The notes: generated from the letters alone by a model not told the origin. Counted from the stretch's first letter, positions 23,443-35,724 are shown. The stretch: 64,000 bases of DNA from Sipunculus nudus (GCA_026874595.1 CM049312.1:24173956-24237955); one strand, 5' to 3'. A program made the numbers and translations.

Positions 23443-24480
23443 CTGAAGAGACAAAAATTAGTTCATATATAACATTAGAAAATTAATATTTACTAGCGAG
23501 ATTACCTAAAATTTCAACATGCGACCTGTAACATTCGGGTTTTAGTGTGTATCGACAAAATTAAAGCGAATTCGCCTTTTTTGGATCACACCTAACCCGT
23601 CAAATGCTTAATCAGCACATTTCCTTAGGAGTTCTAATATCTGAAAGAAAGACATCCCAGAAAGACGTCTTATTCGTCATTAAGTTGTATAATATTTAAC
23701 TGTATACACGGTACCTGCCATAACTGCTGAACAGGATTTAAAATTTAGTCCACAATGAATTCCGATGCCAAGGAACAAAACTCTATAACTGGATTGCTAA
23801 ATGAAATAAATGATCCATCCAATATGGGGTCATCGAGAAACGAATATCCGCTCGTGAAAATTCACAGAAACTGTATTTTGCGGAAATTATAGGGATTGGT
23901 GTTGCTGAAGAACAATACACCAAAGTTAGCATTTGTTTATTTATAATTTCGATTCGTAAGAATTATGAAACAAAATTGCTCAAATAATATTTAAGGAACG
24001 AGTATAACTATCTAACATCTGCATACAAAGCAAATAGCTAGGATACCAATGTAGTTTCTTTTGAGGACCTTTTGCACAAGATTTTACTCAAAATGACTAA
24101 TTTTGAATTTTCACATTTCACGAAGGTTCCTAAAAATATTGGAGAACCGAGTAATCAGACTTTGCATAGTTACAGAGGTCTGTGTGATAGTAAAGTTTAA
24201 TGTTATAAAACAAGGAAAATTATTTATTCGGTTGAATTTTATGGGGCGCAAAACGGTGGTTCACAATTAAGTGTTGATAAAGGGGTATAAATAAGTTAAT
24301 CGTTCATAATTAAAGTTTCTAACGAGACATTGCAATATATTGTACACTTTCATGTTTTGCACTGACGTAACAAAGAAGGCCTGTGACAGCATGGATTTTA
24401 TTATATCAAGGGACAGATGATGATTTCCATGATTTAGGTTACACACAAGAGCACTCGCATTAGATGTCGTAGCCACTTAC

Positions 24481-24534
24481 CTTGAGTTTGTATGAGTACA
24501 CACTGGCAGACTGGACGTTCACTGTTTATATATA
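24481..24534 (-). promoter_or_regulatory. TATA box and 5' UTR exon of lectin gene 2
   Basis: The minus strand reads TATATATAAA at 24534-24525. About 25-30 nt downstream is a short leader (CCAGTGTGTACTC at about 24506-24494), which ends in AACTCAAG/GTAAGT at 24481, a consensus donor. It splices over a 1038-nt intron to the acceptor at the ATG (23442). The distance from TATA to the presumed start and the perfect donor make this a convincing core promoter and first exon. No upstream response element could be named. Confidence 0.65.
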
Positions 24535-24540
24535 TACACA

Positions 24541-24754
24541 GCCGGTTGGGAAAATGTCCATCTTTACCTCTTTATCTGTATATTATTATCATGGTCAAGG
24601 TAAATACAGACAATGCCAGCCTTGTACACGAGATTACCAATCTCGCCCTGATGGTCGGATTCTCATAAATAAGATATGGCACCTTCCTGAAAACGTACGG
24701 GTCACTGTATTTGTCATTGGTTAGCAGAGCGTCCGTTCACTAAACACTCAATAC

Positions 24755-24802
<48 letters not shown>

Positions 24803-24837
24803 ATATATTATAGTTAAAATCGATGAACAAAGCATAA
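24541..24837. other. Upstream flank of lectin gene 2
   Basis: Presumed proximal promoter region of gene 2, followed by the (TA)n tract. No confident regulatory motif. Confidence 0.4.
24758..24799. repeat. (TA)n microsatellite
   Basis: About 21 TA units, some 230 bp upstream of the TATA box of lectin gene 2. Confidence 0.97.
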
Positions 24838-24838
24838 C

Positions 24839-24890
24839 AGGGACGGATCCAGCATTTAGGAAAAGGAGGGGTCCAACCAGCGAGGACTAA
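24839..24890 (+). repeat. Dispersed 'agggacggatccag' repeat, copy A
   Basis: agggacggatccag, then atttaggaaaa, a G-run, gtccaaccagcgaggacta. The same series occurs inverted at 48503-48558. Confidence 0.75.
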
Positions 24891-24894
24891 TAAC

Positions 24895-25990
24895 AAAACC
24901 TAAAATAAGGTTTTATACACGGAAAACGTCTCCTTTCTGGTCTGATTAACATGGTTACTGGTTTGGGGACGTTGCTTAAATCAAATGGTTAATTTAATAT
25001 TTATACGCTGATAATATGGCAATTTCCCTGGCTTTTCTGTTACCAGAAAAGGATTACGAGCCACCTGCACAGAGAGCTTGATCTGTCAGTGAAAAGGTAG
25101 ATGTTGTGTGAATTATCTTAATTTACTTGACTTCAAAATAACCCCTGTAGATACATGTCCTGAAACGTGAAATCAGTGCCGGGTTTAAACATAGATAGAA
25201 CAGCTCTAAGACATGAAGAAAATGATAACTGTTTTCATTTTACTTAATTATATGTGAAGTGATAAAAACTAAAAGAAGGGAACTGCTATGACTTTGTAAA
25301 TAAGAAATGATTGATTATCCATATAATCGATTATAATATGGAGGCAGACATATCGACTTTTTAATGATTCGTTAGCTATGTACGTCTGCAGAATTCCATC
25401 CGGGTCTCGTGACAGGGCGGAAACACATGATTATCAATTGCGTCAACCATGCGGGATTAGTGTACTGTTCCTGCGGCCTTGGCTGTGTAACACTGAGGGG
25501 CCCCCCAAAGCCGCACTCATTTGTGAGTGAAACACTACTGTGGAGGTACAGTCTCCAAATTAAGCGTATAGATTGATCACCCTGGGTTGTGGACAACTCT
25601 TGCATGGAGTCTGTACTCTGCTCCTAGACCACGGAAGCCGGTCATCTGTACTTGATACTGGATCTCAACATTTTTAATATAAATAGCTTCAGTTAACATG
25701 TAAACGATAATCAAATGGCGATATCCCAGGCTTTTTCTTAAATCAGATTAGGATTCAATCCACCGACAAAGGCTCCTTGATATATCAATCACAATTTAGA
25801 TTGCAACCGATCGATGCTTAATAGATCTCAATTTATTTGTTGGTTCCAAATGTTACCACCCTTTTAGTTACAGGTCTAAAAACATTTTTACAGTGCCGGA
25901 TATACTAGATATAGTCCAGAAATGTACGCTGGGTCTCACATCCCCTGTCAGCGTCCATATTTGGATAGCTATCACTATTTTTCAAAGTGA

Positions 25991-26040
<50 letters not shown>

Positions 26041-26965
26041 AGAGAGAGAGAGAGAGCGAGATTGCTTATAATTACGACGGATATGTGTGCCGAGGGGAAA
26101 ACGAAATGAGCAGGTGCTGAATATTTTCAGAGATATGGCTTTCATTTATATCGATCTTCACAATTTCAAGCGCTGCCGTATACTAAATTTCATCCCAAAA
26201 AGATATTACTTGAAATAACGGTAAGCCTTGCTTGCAGTTTTATATCCGAAAGCGCTCTATAAATAGAACGAAAATATGGAATCAGAGATACAGAGCAGCT
26301 ACAGTGGATATTAAAACCCGGACTATAGCATATGGTTTCTTTTATTATATAGAGTTTAAAGCTGCCGTCCAAGATTAAATCTTGCCTATATGTCCCACTG
26401 AAAAAACAAATGGCCAATATAGACAGTCCCCGGCGATGGTTGGGAGAGTTTATCAAGTCTGACTCCGTAGCTTTATTTCTTCTTTATGTTCAGAGGCAAA
26501 AAACCTAAGATTAGACGGCGGTCTCTGTATTATAGGTAACGGGATGCTGCCAACTCAATCAGCATATTTTTTTAGTATAACAATTCAGAAGATACCAATG
26601 TGATTTGTTTGGGGTATACTGGAATGGTTTAAAAAGGATTGGTACTGACAAGCCGAGCGTAACTCTAGCTTGAAATGGCTTGTAATGGATAAATAAGTTA
26701 AACTATATCACTGATACAAAGTTAAATAAAACAGATATATGTCTCCCCTCCCTATTGGCTTCCTATTACCAGTTTTAAAGAAAAAAAAATTATCCTGAAG
26801 ATTTTTGTAGAATTGACCTCGATGATGATAATCAAAGTCCCTATTTTTAACTCATCTGAGATTTTGGTAGAAACTATTCATGAATCAAATATCACCAAAA
26901 ATACTGAATGGTTCAACAGTTATGGCGTACCCAAATTATTTCCATTCCAGTTGATTTTACCTCGA
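24895..26965. other. Intergenic spacer
   Basis: No supported gene. It holds an (AG)n tract at 25990-26060. Confidence 0.5.
25990..26060. repeat. (TG)n/(AG)n microsatellite
   Basis: Short TG run followed by about 30 AG units with aaag interruptions. Confidence 0.97.
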
Positions 26966-26969
26966 CAAT

Positions 26970-27159
26970 AAAGGTCAAGGTCACCAGTTTTCCATCCTTT
27001 TGAAGAAATTGCATTAAACAAAATGTGTATCAAGTATTTGAGAAAATAATATTACCTGCTTCAAAAGTTGCCACATTCAAATATAATTACATGTGTTAGG
27101 GTTCACAATGAAATTAAAGTTCGGCCGATTTAACCTTGATGGTAAAGGTCAAGGTCACC
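26970..27159 (+). repeat. Two copies of aaaggtcaaggtcacc
   Basis: The same 16-mer occurs at 26970-26985 and 27144-27159, each preceded by a ttttacct / tttaacct-like phrase and (t/g)ataaagg or ggtaaagg. It contains TCAAGGTCA, the consensus extended half-site of monomeric nuclear receptors (FTZ-F1/ERR type). Probably part of a diverged ~175-bp duplication. Confidence 0.7.
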
Positions 27160-27164
27160 TGTTT

Positions 27165-28545
27165 TCGAACTGCCACGAGATATTTTATGGCCCTGAAAAG
27201 GCCATATAAATAATCATTTTAACGTTATTAAAATTGTTTTGAATCGTCTGAACAGGTGGGGAAGGAAGGGACGGCATAATGCTGTAAACATACATCATCC
27301 CTTTTCTTGGCACTACCTCCATGGATCTGTATTAAATGATCAACTCTTAGATTCTTTTTTACCCCGGCCACCAGGGCGGCTGCAGTGGCGGGTCGTGCCC
27401 TCGTCACTTCCGGTATGAATGGCGTCCTATTGTTAACAAGCCGCATGATTTACTTGTCAACTGTTTTCATGCTTGTGTCGTTATGACTCGTACCCAGTGT
27501 TTGTGATTACCAATGCTCTAACAGAGGGTAACATGCATTCCCTTAGCAGAAACACAGGAAAGAGCGGGTTTGCGAGCGAGAAGTCTGTCATGCTCACTTC
27601 ACACCTGTTTTGACTAACGAGTTGTGCCAAACGAGACGTCTGTTGCGAGAAAATAAACTGAGGAAGCTTTCAAAAAGTGCGGTACGGGGCTTAAGTTTAA
27701 ATAGGTAGCATTTTGCTCCCTTTATATTCCAACTTTACAAAGGAAGCAAGCGATAACTAAGATTTACATTAAAATTAGATTCAGCCCCGGTCTCAGGTAT
27801 ATATCAATAGTAAAAAACCCATGGTTAATAAACAGGTACAGACTATACTCGTTTACCACTGTGGCCCCAGTCACACATTCCCGGATTTGCGTCACGGTTT
27901 GCCCCCAGGTTGACCTCGGTTTTGACTCTACGATTTGAATTCTGTACGCATGGTTCTTCGAAGTTAACTACGGGCTAGTTAAGGTTCCAGTAGGGTTATA
28001 ATAATATCGGTTTTAAGCCGATTTACCCTGTTTAACCACGGCCCAAAGAGGGCGCCAATAGGTCGCAAGTACGGTCATCGCGGCTCTAGCAGGACGCCGG
28101 TGCGACATGAATAGGTTTGGGGTCATTCCAGACAAATGATGAATTTTAGGTTAGCAACTTTTATAAACATGAAGCATCAACCATTAAGCTTTTGTGTACT
28201 TTTGTATAATAATGAAGTATTTCTGAACAGGATAGGATGTTTGCCAAGCTAAGTACTCTTTGGATTTTTAAATATTGATACTGTAAAATAGAAATACCAT
28301 AAAATCATATCCACTAGGTTATGAACAAGAGAACCTGCGTGCTGCACATTAGGAAAGCGTACTGACACTTATACTTCTATCAACAGTTAGGGCCGAAGTT
28401 CCTTTTTCTGAAGTTTCAACGAAGTGTCACAAGAATATATAAAAAGTATTGAAATACGGTGTCTTTAAGCCGGATCCTGATTTGCCGAGCTAAAAATGAT
28501 TTTGTTATAAATAAATTTTCCTTTTAATATTAAAAGAAAATTTGA
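27165..28545. other. Intergenic spacer
   Basis: No gene supported. GC is raised in 27840-28110, with broken frames. Confidence 0.5.
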
Positions 28546-28549
28546 AATT

Positions 28550-28600
28550 AATTTTCTGCAATAAGGTCCTTATTTGTATATATAAAAATACTCACAATAT
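28550..28600. repeat. Direct repeat, copy A
   Basis: ttttctgcaataaggtcctt and a following attt..tata.aaatactcacaat match 28888-28937, about 338 bp away. Confidence 0.8.
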
Positions 28601-28887
28601 TAACTAAATACCAACATTTACAGAATATATACCAATTTTGGTGACAGTAACTTTGTGGAAACATGGTAACAGAGCAAACACATTAACATTCCCGCTTAGT
28701 TTCTGATGTAGCCATACAGGATTTTTGAATAGGGGGCGTGGGAGGGGAATGGAAACCCGATTCCATGGTATAGAATCATTATGAAAAGAAAGGCTATAAT
28801 GGCGCAAACTGAGGCAGTTTTAAAGGCTTCATGATGAAGTTTTTAATCAACAAATTAACCTTTAAATGTTTAAACAAAGCCTAATTT

Positions 28888-28937
28888 TTTTCTGCAATAA
28901 GGTCCTTATTTTTTCATACAAATATACTCACAATAAG
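28888..28937. repeat. Direct repeat, copy B
   Basis: Second copy of the tttctgcaataaggtcctta unit. The pair brackets a segment of about 290 bp with no gene. Confidence 0.8.
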
Positions 28938-28939
28938 AG

Positions 28940-29633
28940 GCATTTTTGTTCACATTGCTTTGCTGTTGAATCAAAAAAAGTCACAAAAATCTTTCTTTGT
29001 GCTTGACAAAACGTCATCCATATTATACACTTTTCTCTCCAACAGAGAACACATAAGTACATATATATCTGAATTCATTTAAAAGGTCCGGGACACAATT
29101 TAATAGGAAATGTTCATAATTTGTTTAGAATGACCCTTTAACTAGGGTTTATTAGAGTCCATAGCGGTGTTTACCGGCGGGCACACGGGCTTACCTGGAG
29201 GCCTGCATGGCGCATTTTCACGCATTTTTCATTCTAAGCAGTTTTGAGGTTTAAGTAGTTGAAATACCTCATTACATTTTCACCATCTTGTAAAGGAAAA
29301 CTCAGACTATAGGACAAGTCAACAAGCCCGAAGAATTAGTCTCAAGCAGAGAATCAGTTTGACGATGAGGTGTCACAGCCCTAGAAACAGACACGGAGCA
29401 AGGGGAAGGAAAAGTATTAGTGCCTCGAGGACAAGCGTTGACAGCGTTTTAATACAATCTTAGAACTGCACAAATCTATAATCAAGCGTTCCCCTTCAGC
29501 ATAAAATGAGGCCTACAAGACTCACTTCTAAAGCAATGGAAAACCAATGGACCTGTTCTATTCAGAGACGGAGGTCTTATCTTTTACCATAATACTATAA
29601 ATAATATTTCAAGCTTGAACTATTACCAGTTGA

Positions 29634-29693
<60 letters not shown>

Positions 29694-31075
29694 ATTTATA
29701 TATATACATTTATAAAACAGATATATAACAGAATACTATTAAACTTGCACCAAGGAAAATTATTTAGTGCATAGCTTTGATATGAATGAGCGATAAAATG
29801 CAATCTGCAATCATTACTTATGGATAATGAGGGCTTTTGTATTCTATGACAGGAAGAAAACTTAAAACTTTAATTCCGGAAAATCAATCTACAAATAGAG
29901 GTCAATTGCGCGTTGATATATAATTTTGAATATAGAGAGACCCGTGAAAAGGTCCCCATGACCGCATCGTCAGGGTGAATGGATGATACCGGTTAATCAA
30001 GAATTAGAGGGAAGGGACCAGGCGCTGGAATTATAATTATATAATTTCGATTTTTTTTTCAATTTTTTTCCATTATCAGACTGTCTGACCGTAGCAGACC
30101 CTCCAGGCGGCCTAGATAAATTCTCCTGAACCCTAGTTAAACGACGCATAACGTAGCTACACGTAGTTCCCGAGGCGTAATTAACCTTACTTAGCCCTAG
30201 TAGGGCCAAGGCGTAGCAGAGTGAAACAGTGGTCACACCATACATAGAACCTCCTTAACCGTACAAGCAAAGAATGTAGTAAGATAAGAGGGTTCGTGAC
30301 GACGCGACTTCGGCGCCCCTTACGGCGAGGAAGACATGATCCAAACAAAGCAGGTGCGCGTGATTGAACGTTAAGCCAAAGGAAAATTCAGGGCTGTAAA
30401 TCGCGCATATTATAAATACCAACTGCGGCATGTGACCATAAATAATGCCAACAAATGTAGAAACTCTATTAATTCGGGGTAAAACTTTTTAACTGACAGT
30501 TGATAGTTTGACGATGAGAGCTGTTCCTGTAAGCTATTTATCGCCCACTCAATTGTCAGATAAATGTAAATGAATCAGTAAATATATGGCTTTGACGCAT
30601 ATTTATTTGCAAATATTAAATAAAATAGATAACCTTTCTTTTAAAATCATATAAGGTGATCTTTTAAGGAGACACGTTTTTCCAAACCGATGGACAGTGT
30701 TCCTGTTTATACCATTTCACGGCGTCTTAATCTTCTTAATCTTTTGACGTCACACGTGGCACCCTGGCAGGCACAGGTTTTAATCCAGAATAAATCAGTT
30801 GTTTTCAAAATGTAACTGATACAAACATCCTTTGAGTATGTGTGATTTTATGCATGATTTACATGACAGGTGCCTGTAAAAATGTGCTAATGATCATTTG
30901 ATTAGTAATGTAAGATCGCCGCGGACAACATTACTGCCTGACAAATCATGATACACGGGAAGTTAATATGTTACAACACGTTAATTAATTTTGGGATTTC
31001 TGTGGTTTTCAGGGTAAATCTGTCGGAGCTGAAAAAAAAAAACAACAAGTTGCCAATGCGCCTTGCCGCTCAACT
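28940..31075. other. Intergenic spacer
   Basis: No supported gene. Compound microsatellite at 29633-29706. Confidence 0.5.
29633..29706. repeat. (CT)n-(TA)n microsatellite
   Basis: About eight CT units followed by TA units with ttt breaks. Confidence 0.97.
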
Positions 31076-31079
31076 GATT

Positions 31080-31866
31080 TCTGTTTACCTTGAACATGGG
31101 TCACATGACTCCTAGAGTGCTCAAAATCATGCATTTTGCCAAAAGACCTTAGATTACAATGACCTTTATTCTACATCCAGCTGCTACCATTTGTGCCCAT
31201 CTGACTAATGGATTGTTTAAATTAAGTTCTTTCACACAGCTTGCAGAATATAGGTCACAATGACATTATTTCAGGCTTTCAAGATTTTCACATGCAGGAA
31301 TCTCCCTGGATCTTAATCAAATTAAAAGTTTCAAGGTCCAACTAAATGCAAATCTCTCTTATCGGGTGCGCAATTCATGTTCGTTCACATATCTTGCAGA
31401 ATATACCTCACTGTGGCGTAATTTCAGGTTTAGAAAGAGATTTGCCTAAGACCTCCCTGGGTATAAAGATAGTAGATTCAGTAAATAACGTTAACAGTTT
31501 GTGCCCTGTTAACAGCCAGACTGCTTCATTTGAAAGTCTCAAAATCGAGAAAAAAATATGTAAAAATAGAAAAACATACATGTGGCGCCATTATTCTGCA
31601 GGAACTGATGAAACACTCCATGATCAATATGTATACAAAGTTACATGGCAATCAATGCATTAGTTATGCAGATACTTGAGCTTTTGTATCAAATTTAACT
31701 TTAAATTATGGATATATTCCATGGACCTCCCTGGATATCAAGTAAGAAGTTTTTAGCTTCAGCGGGTACGGTTTGTGCTCCCTGTTAATGGAGGGCCGGA
31801 CGGACGACGGACAAAGAATGATTGCTATAGCTCAGTTGCTTTTCAGTTAGCTGAGCTTATTATTTA
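31080..31866 (+). mobile_element. Dispersed non-coding element with hairpin tail (copy B)
   Basis: The 3' end (cggacgacggacaaagaatg, AGCTCAG at 31829-31835, CTGAGCT at 31851-31857) matches the tail at 7728-7786. The upstream body has repeated gcttgcagaatataggtcac / tcttgcagaatatacctcac and ctccctgga phrases (31236, 31389, 31300, 31727), suggesting internal unit duplication. The 105-codon open frame at 31346-31663 lies inside and has no domain. The left boundary is not determined. Confidence 0.5.
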
Positions 31867-31869
31867 AAA

Positions 31870-32555
31870 AAAAAATAACGTATTATGCGTATATTTTAGT
31901 TAAACGAAAACAAAACCTGTGCTTCCTTGTAAGAAAATGGAATGTTCATAGCTTGCATTTAAATAAATAAAGTTTTAAGTTTTCCACTTAAATTGAATTT
32001 TTACTTACTTTAATCAGCTGATAAACTTCCTATATCCTTTACATTTTGTCACCTAAATTAACAATTGCAACTAATAATTTAACTATTTCCGAGTGTTAGT
32101 ATGTAAAAGTCTATTAATGTATAAGTAACACATATATAGTTAATGTATTTAAAATGTGAAAACTGGCACAATTGATTTAAAAGTGATAATTTATTAAAAG
32201 CTGTTATATTTCATTTCATGGCTCATTACTAAAATACTTCTAATTAAAAAAAAAGAAACCCTGTAGAAGAGTGTTTGAATTACGTCCAGTCTTCTCTGTT
32301 GCTTGGAAGTTGAGGTGTTTGATTGTCAGTTTACCAGAGAATACAGATACAGACTGAACAAGAGACGAACATGGAGAGGCAGGAGAGGAGAAAAAAAATG
32401 AACACTGTTATTGAGAACCAGTCAAAAACTTTTATTGAAACCTGAAGCCCTTAACAATAAATGTCCGTTTAATCCAAAATAAGCACTTCATATAATTGAA
32501 GAGAAAATTGATATTTGTGTAAGCACTGAAGTCTGCCTGAATTCATTGAACCCCG
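31870..32555. other. Intergenic spacer
   Basis: AT-rich sequence with no gene or repeat recognised. Confidence 0.5.
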
Positions 32556-32559
32556 CAGT

Positions 32560-33525
32560 CATGGCAGATTAAAACACTCAAGGCTGTGTGTTTACACATG
32601 TGGTAAGGGAAAGGAGGGGGAAGGGGATCACTATTTCCCATAGAGACTGTATGAATAGAAGTAAAACAAATTAGATCAACATAAGATGAGTAAACTTTTG
32701 AAATTGTGGAGTGGAAAATCATCATAATTTCTCTTTGCTTGGTGTGTATCATCCACCACCTTCACCTAAGTGCAATTTCACTAATCAGCAATTTATTGAT
32801 GGGTTTACACAGACCCTAGTACCACTGCTGGCAGATGCGCTGAATAATCTGATTATGGGTGATTTTAACATCCTTAATGAATCATGAAGTAGTTACACCG
32901 TTGATCTTGAACTAAGTAAACAGAAAGAAAAAACTTGGAGTTTGTATGGCTGGCAAAGGAAAGTCACTGTCTGATTATAATAAAGTTATAGCATACCTTG
33001 GTGCCGTTAAGACACTATCCTCAAGTAACAAGCCGGAAAGTAGACAGTATAATATCAGATGTATTTACTTCTAAGTTAGACAAATTGCAAGTGAAAATTC
33101 AGGAAACAATGAAACCTGATCTCTTACATCTGTATATTCAAAGGGACTAAGTGACATTCTTGACAAATTAGCTACAGCAAAAGCCAATGTGGTAACAAAA
33201 CGTTCAAAATATCCGTGGTTCACAGAAGAGAAGGCTAGTCTCAAAAGAGCCGTGAGATCTCAAGAAAGACTTAGCGAAAGCATAAAACGTTTGATACATT
33301 GACAAATTATACTCACTTTAGGAATCTATATTCGAATTACTTAAAGAACAGTAAAAGAAAATATCATTACTGAACAATTTCAAAATAGTGAAAATGATGC
33401 ACACAACTTATATGCATTAGTAAATATTTAACCTAACCGGGCGTGTCAGCAAAAATCCCATGCCGAAAGATGAAGATTTTGGGAACTTCCAGACAGATTT
33501 GCATATTTTTTTCACATGTCACTGA
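32560..33525 (+). mobile_element. Dead non-LTR retrotransposon fragment (endonuclease and linker)
   Basis: With frame changes, the plus strand shows the order of a CR1/L2-like ORF2 N-terminal region: LLGVYHPPPSP (about 32735), the endonuclease motif MGDFNI (32855-32872), a LSDYN-like motif, YPWFTEEKASLKRAVRSQ (about 33210) and LTGRVSKNPMP (about 33435). In-frame stops occur (for example 32885) and several frameshifts, so it is inactive. It ends before any reverse transcriptase motif. The clade is inferred from motif order only. Confidence 0.75.
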
Positions 33526-33529
33526 AAAC

Positions 33530-34170
33530 AGGGTTTAATCAGATTATCTTTAATTTTTGCCACATGAAAAAGTGTATTATTTTTATGATTTTTGTTTTAA
33601 TTTTGATTAATACAAAATGAAATGAAATAAGACAACTAGCCTATGAATTTTCATTTTTATCAATTTTTACTGTAATTTGAATCAATAATCATACCAAACC
33701 TCGTTATATCTTTATCTTGTTCAAAGTAGGTTGATAATTTTCAGGGGGGATTAATATATAATAAAGGAGGCAGAACCAGTAAATCTTTATTCTCTGAAAA
33801 ATTGAAATCATACATGTGTATAATGAGGAGTGTTACGAAAACTTGATCAAACTTCTATACGTATGACGAAAATGTTGTGCTTTGGCTGGGGGCCAAAATT
33901 AAATATAACATTTTAATAATTATTAATAATGCAATTTACAAATAATATTTTCTATGATAATTTGAAATATCCTTTTAATAAAGACAAAAAGTACAAGCAT
34001 CTGTACTCTGATCTGGCCTCTAAATACACGGCACGTATCCCTAGTTACTGGCAAATAAGCAGAATTTTTGTTCAGGAGGTCCGCTGGTGTTCTTGGCCCA
34101 CTGACGCTGAGGCTGTCTCAAAATAGATTGACAAACACATTTTGATTCAAACGTTCTGCATAAGTGCAAA
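33530..34170. other. Intergenic spacer
   Basis: AT-rich sequence, no gene recognised. Confidence 0.5.
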
Positions 34171-34172
34171 AT

Positions 34173-34175
<3 letters not shown>

Positions 34176-34232
<57 letters not shown>
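34176..34232. repeat. (TA)n microsatellite
   Basis: About 28 uninterrupted TA units. Confidence 0.97.
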
Positions 34233-34234
<2 letters not shown>

Positions 34235-34235
<1 letters not shown>

Positions 34236-34910
34236 CAGGGAGTTTGCCTTCACAGCAGTGCTGCCACCTCTAGCTAAATTATGTTATTAATTATATATCA
34301 GTGTTGCCACCTAACAGTTAATTATTAATTTTATTTAACCCTTAAAAAGCATGTCTCAGTTATCCATCGGTCAAACTTGGTCAAGTGACATGGCAACTGT
34401 GTTGACCAGGTTACTTGGAAACTCTGTGTATTTTTCATTATGTCTCTTTTCATTATTCTCTGATAGAGAATGCTATGCTAACAGCTCGTTGCAGTTTTAA
34501 GACAGATTCCTGGCACAGGGTAACTTATTTCATTTAATTTACTTTACTTCATTTATCTCTTAAATATTAATTAGTTTACTCTTGAAGTGTGTCTCTTTCC
34601 GTTAATGATATTGTAACAATTGTCAGTGTAATAATTACAATAGCCTATAAGGTTTAATGTTATAATGGGACAAGACAATGTGCCTTCATGTAAGACTTTA
34701 AGGAATATTACTCTTATATTTAGTTGGGAGAGAACAGAATTTAAACTTTTACACGTATTGCGAAATGTATTAATGTACGCGCATCGTTATACACATTTAT
34801 TGATGTCATTATTTTTGCAGAATTGAAATGTAACCTACTCCAGAGTAAACAGCAATTCCCCACAAAACCCAGTTCTTAACTGTATCAAGCCAACCCATCT
34901 ACTGGACCGG
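34235..34910. other. Intergenic spacer
   Basis: A short repeated phrase gtgctgccacctctagcta / gtgttgccacctaacagtta occurs at 34259 and 34302. No gene. Confidence 0.5.
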
Positions 34911-34911
34911 T

Positions 34912-35012
<101 letters not shown>

Positions 35013-35449
35013 CCAAAGCCTCCTGATGTCGAAGGGGGATACGCCCTGACACTTTATCGGTAAAATTTCAATTATATTATCAACTTGAAGAATTTAATGC
35101 ACTTTCCTTGGTTTCAATAAATATTTAAATTCCAAATCCTGAATGCATTATATTTAAAACTTAATAAAAGGCCTGAAACCCCCCAAAAATGCCCTCTGCA
35201 TGTTTTCTGTGTCCTTCCTATATATTCTGTTGATGTATGTTGATTTTCAACTCTGGTGATAGACTTTTGTGTTCATATGACCTTGACAGTTTGTAAATAA
35301 TAGCAATAATCTCCAGATCTAAACAGAACTTTCCATATGATATTTAATTTATAATAAAAAAAGATCATATTAACGCATTGATTGAGCCTTGAATAAAAGA
35401 ATTTTACCAGTTTTTCTACAATTACCCAACTAAATATAACACTGACATC

Positions 35450-35625
35450 TATCAGCGCTTGAAGCTCAGCCATGGGCGCAGCCATGTTGCCCGTCTAGTG
35501 TTTGTTAATTTTAGCATTTGATTGGCTGATAGTCACATCATTAGCACGATGTTTTTCAACAGACACTGACCCGCCACTTGGTGTCTAAGTTCATCATAAC
35601 CGGTCATTCCAGGCAGGGGTAAAAT
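35450..35625. other. Island with ccatgggcgcagccatgttg and a CCAAT box
   Basis: The phrase ccatgggcgcagccatgttg at about 35472 and gattggctga (inverted CCAAT) at 35520 recur in similar order at 41164-41250. On the minus strand the phrase reads ATGGCTGCGCCCATGGCT, giving a MAAPM start. Whether this is a promoter and start codon or part of a repeat is open. Confidence 0.35.
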
Positions 35626-35629
35626 CAGT

Positions 35630-35722
35630 CGCTTCTTTAGAAGCGCAAGATTTCCGCTGCCTCGTAGGCAGCAATCGGGTCGCGCTGCTATCCGCGTGCC
35701 CCATGAAACTTCGTATGGGCCT
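35630..35722. other. Cluster of three adjacent hairpins
   Basis: Stems: CGCTTC/GAAGCG (35630-35645), GCTGCCT/AGGCAGC with loop cgt (35656-35672), and CCCAT/ATGGG near 35700-35720. The block is much richer in GC than its neighbours. No known RNA family was recognised, and the hammerhead core CUGAUGA is absent. Confidence 0.5.
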
Positions 35723-35724
35723 TA

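Noticed and set aside
29997-30245. 82-codon minus-strand frame with a signal-like start (MYGVTTVSLCYALALLGL)
   Set aside because: The leader looks hydrophobic, but what follows is low-complexity and has no cysteine pattern, splice evidence or relation to the lectins.
35600-35722. Hammerhead ribozyme in the hairpin cluster
   Set aside because: No CUGAUGA core on either strand.
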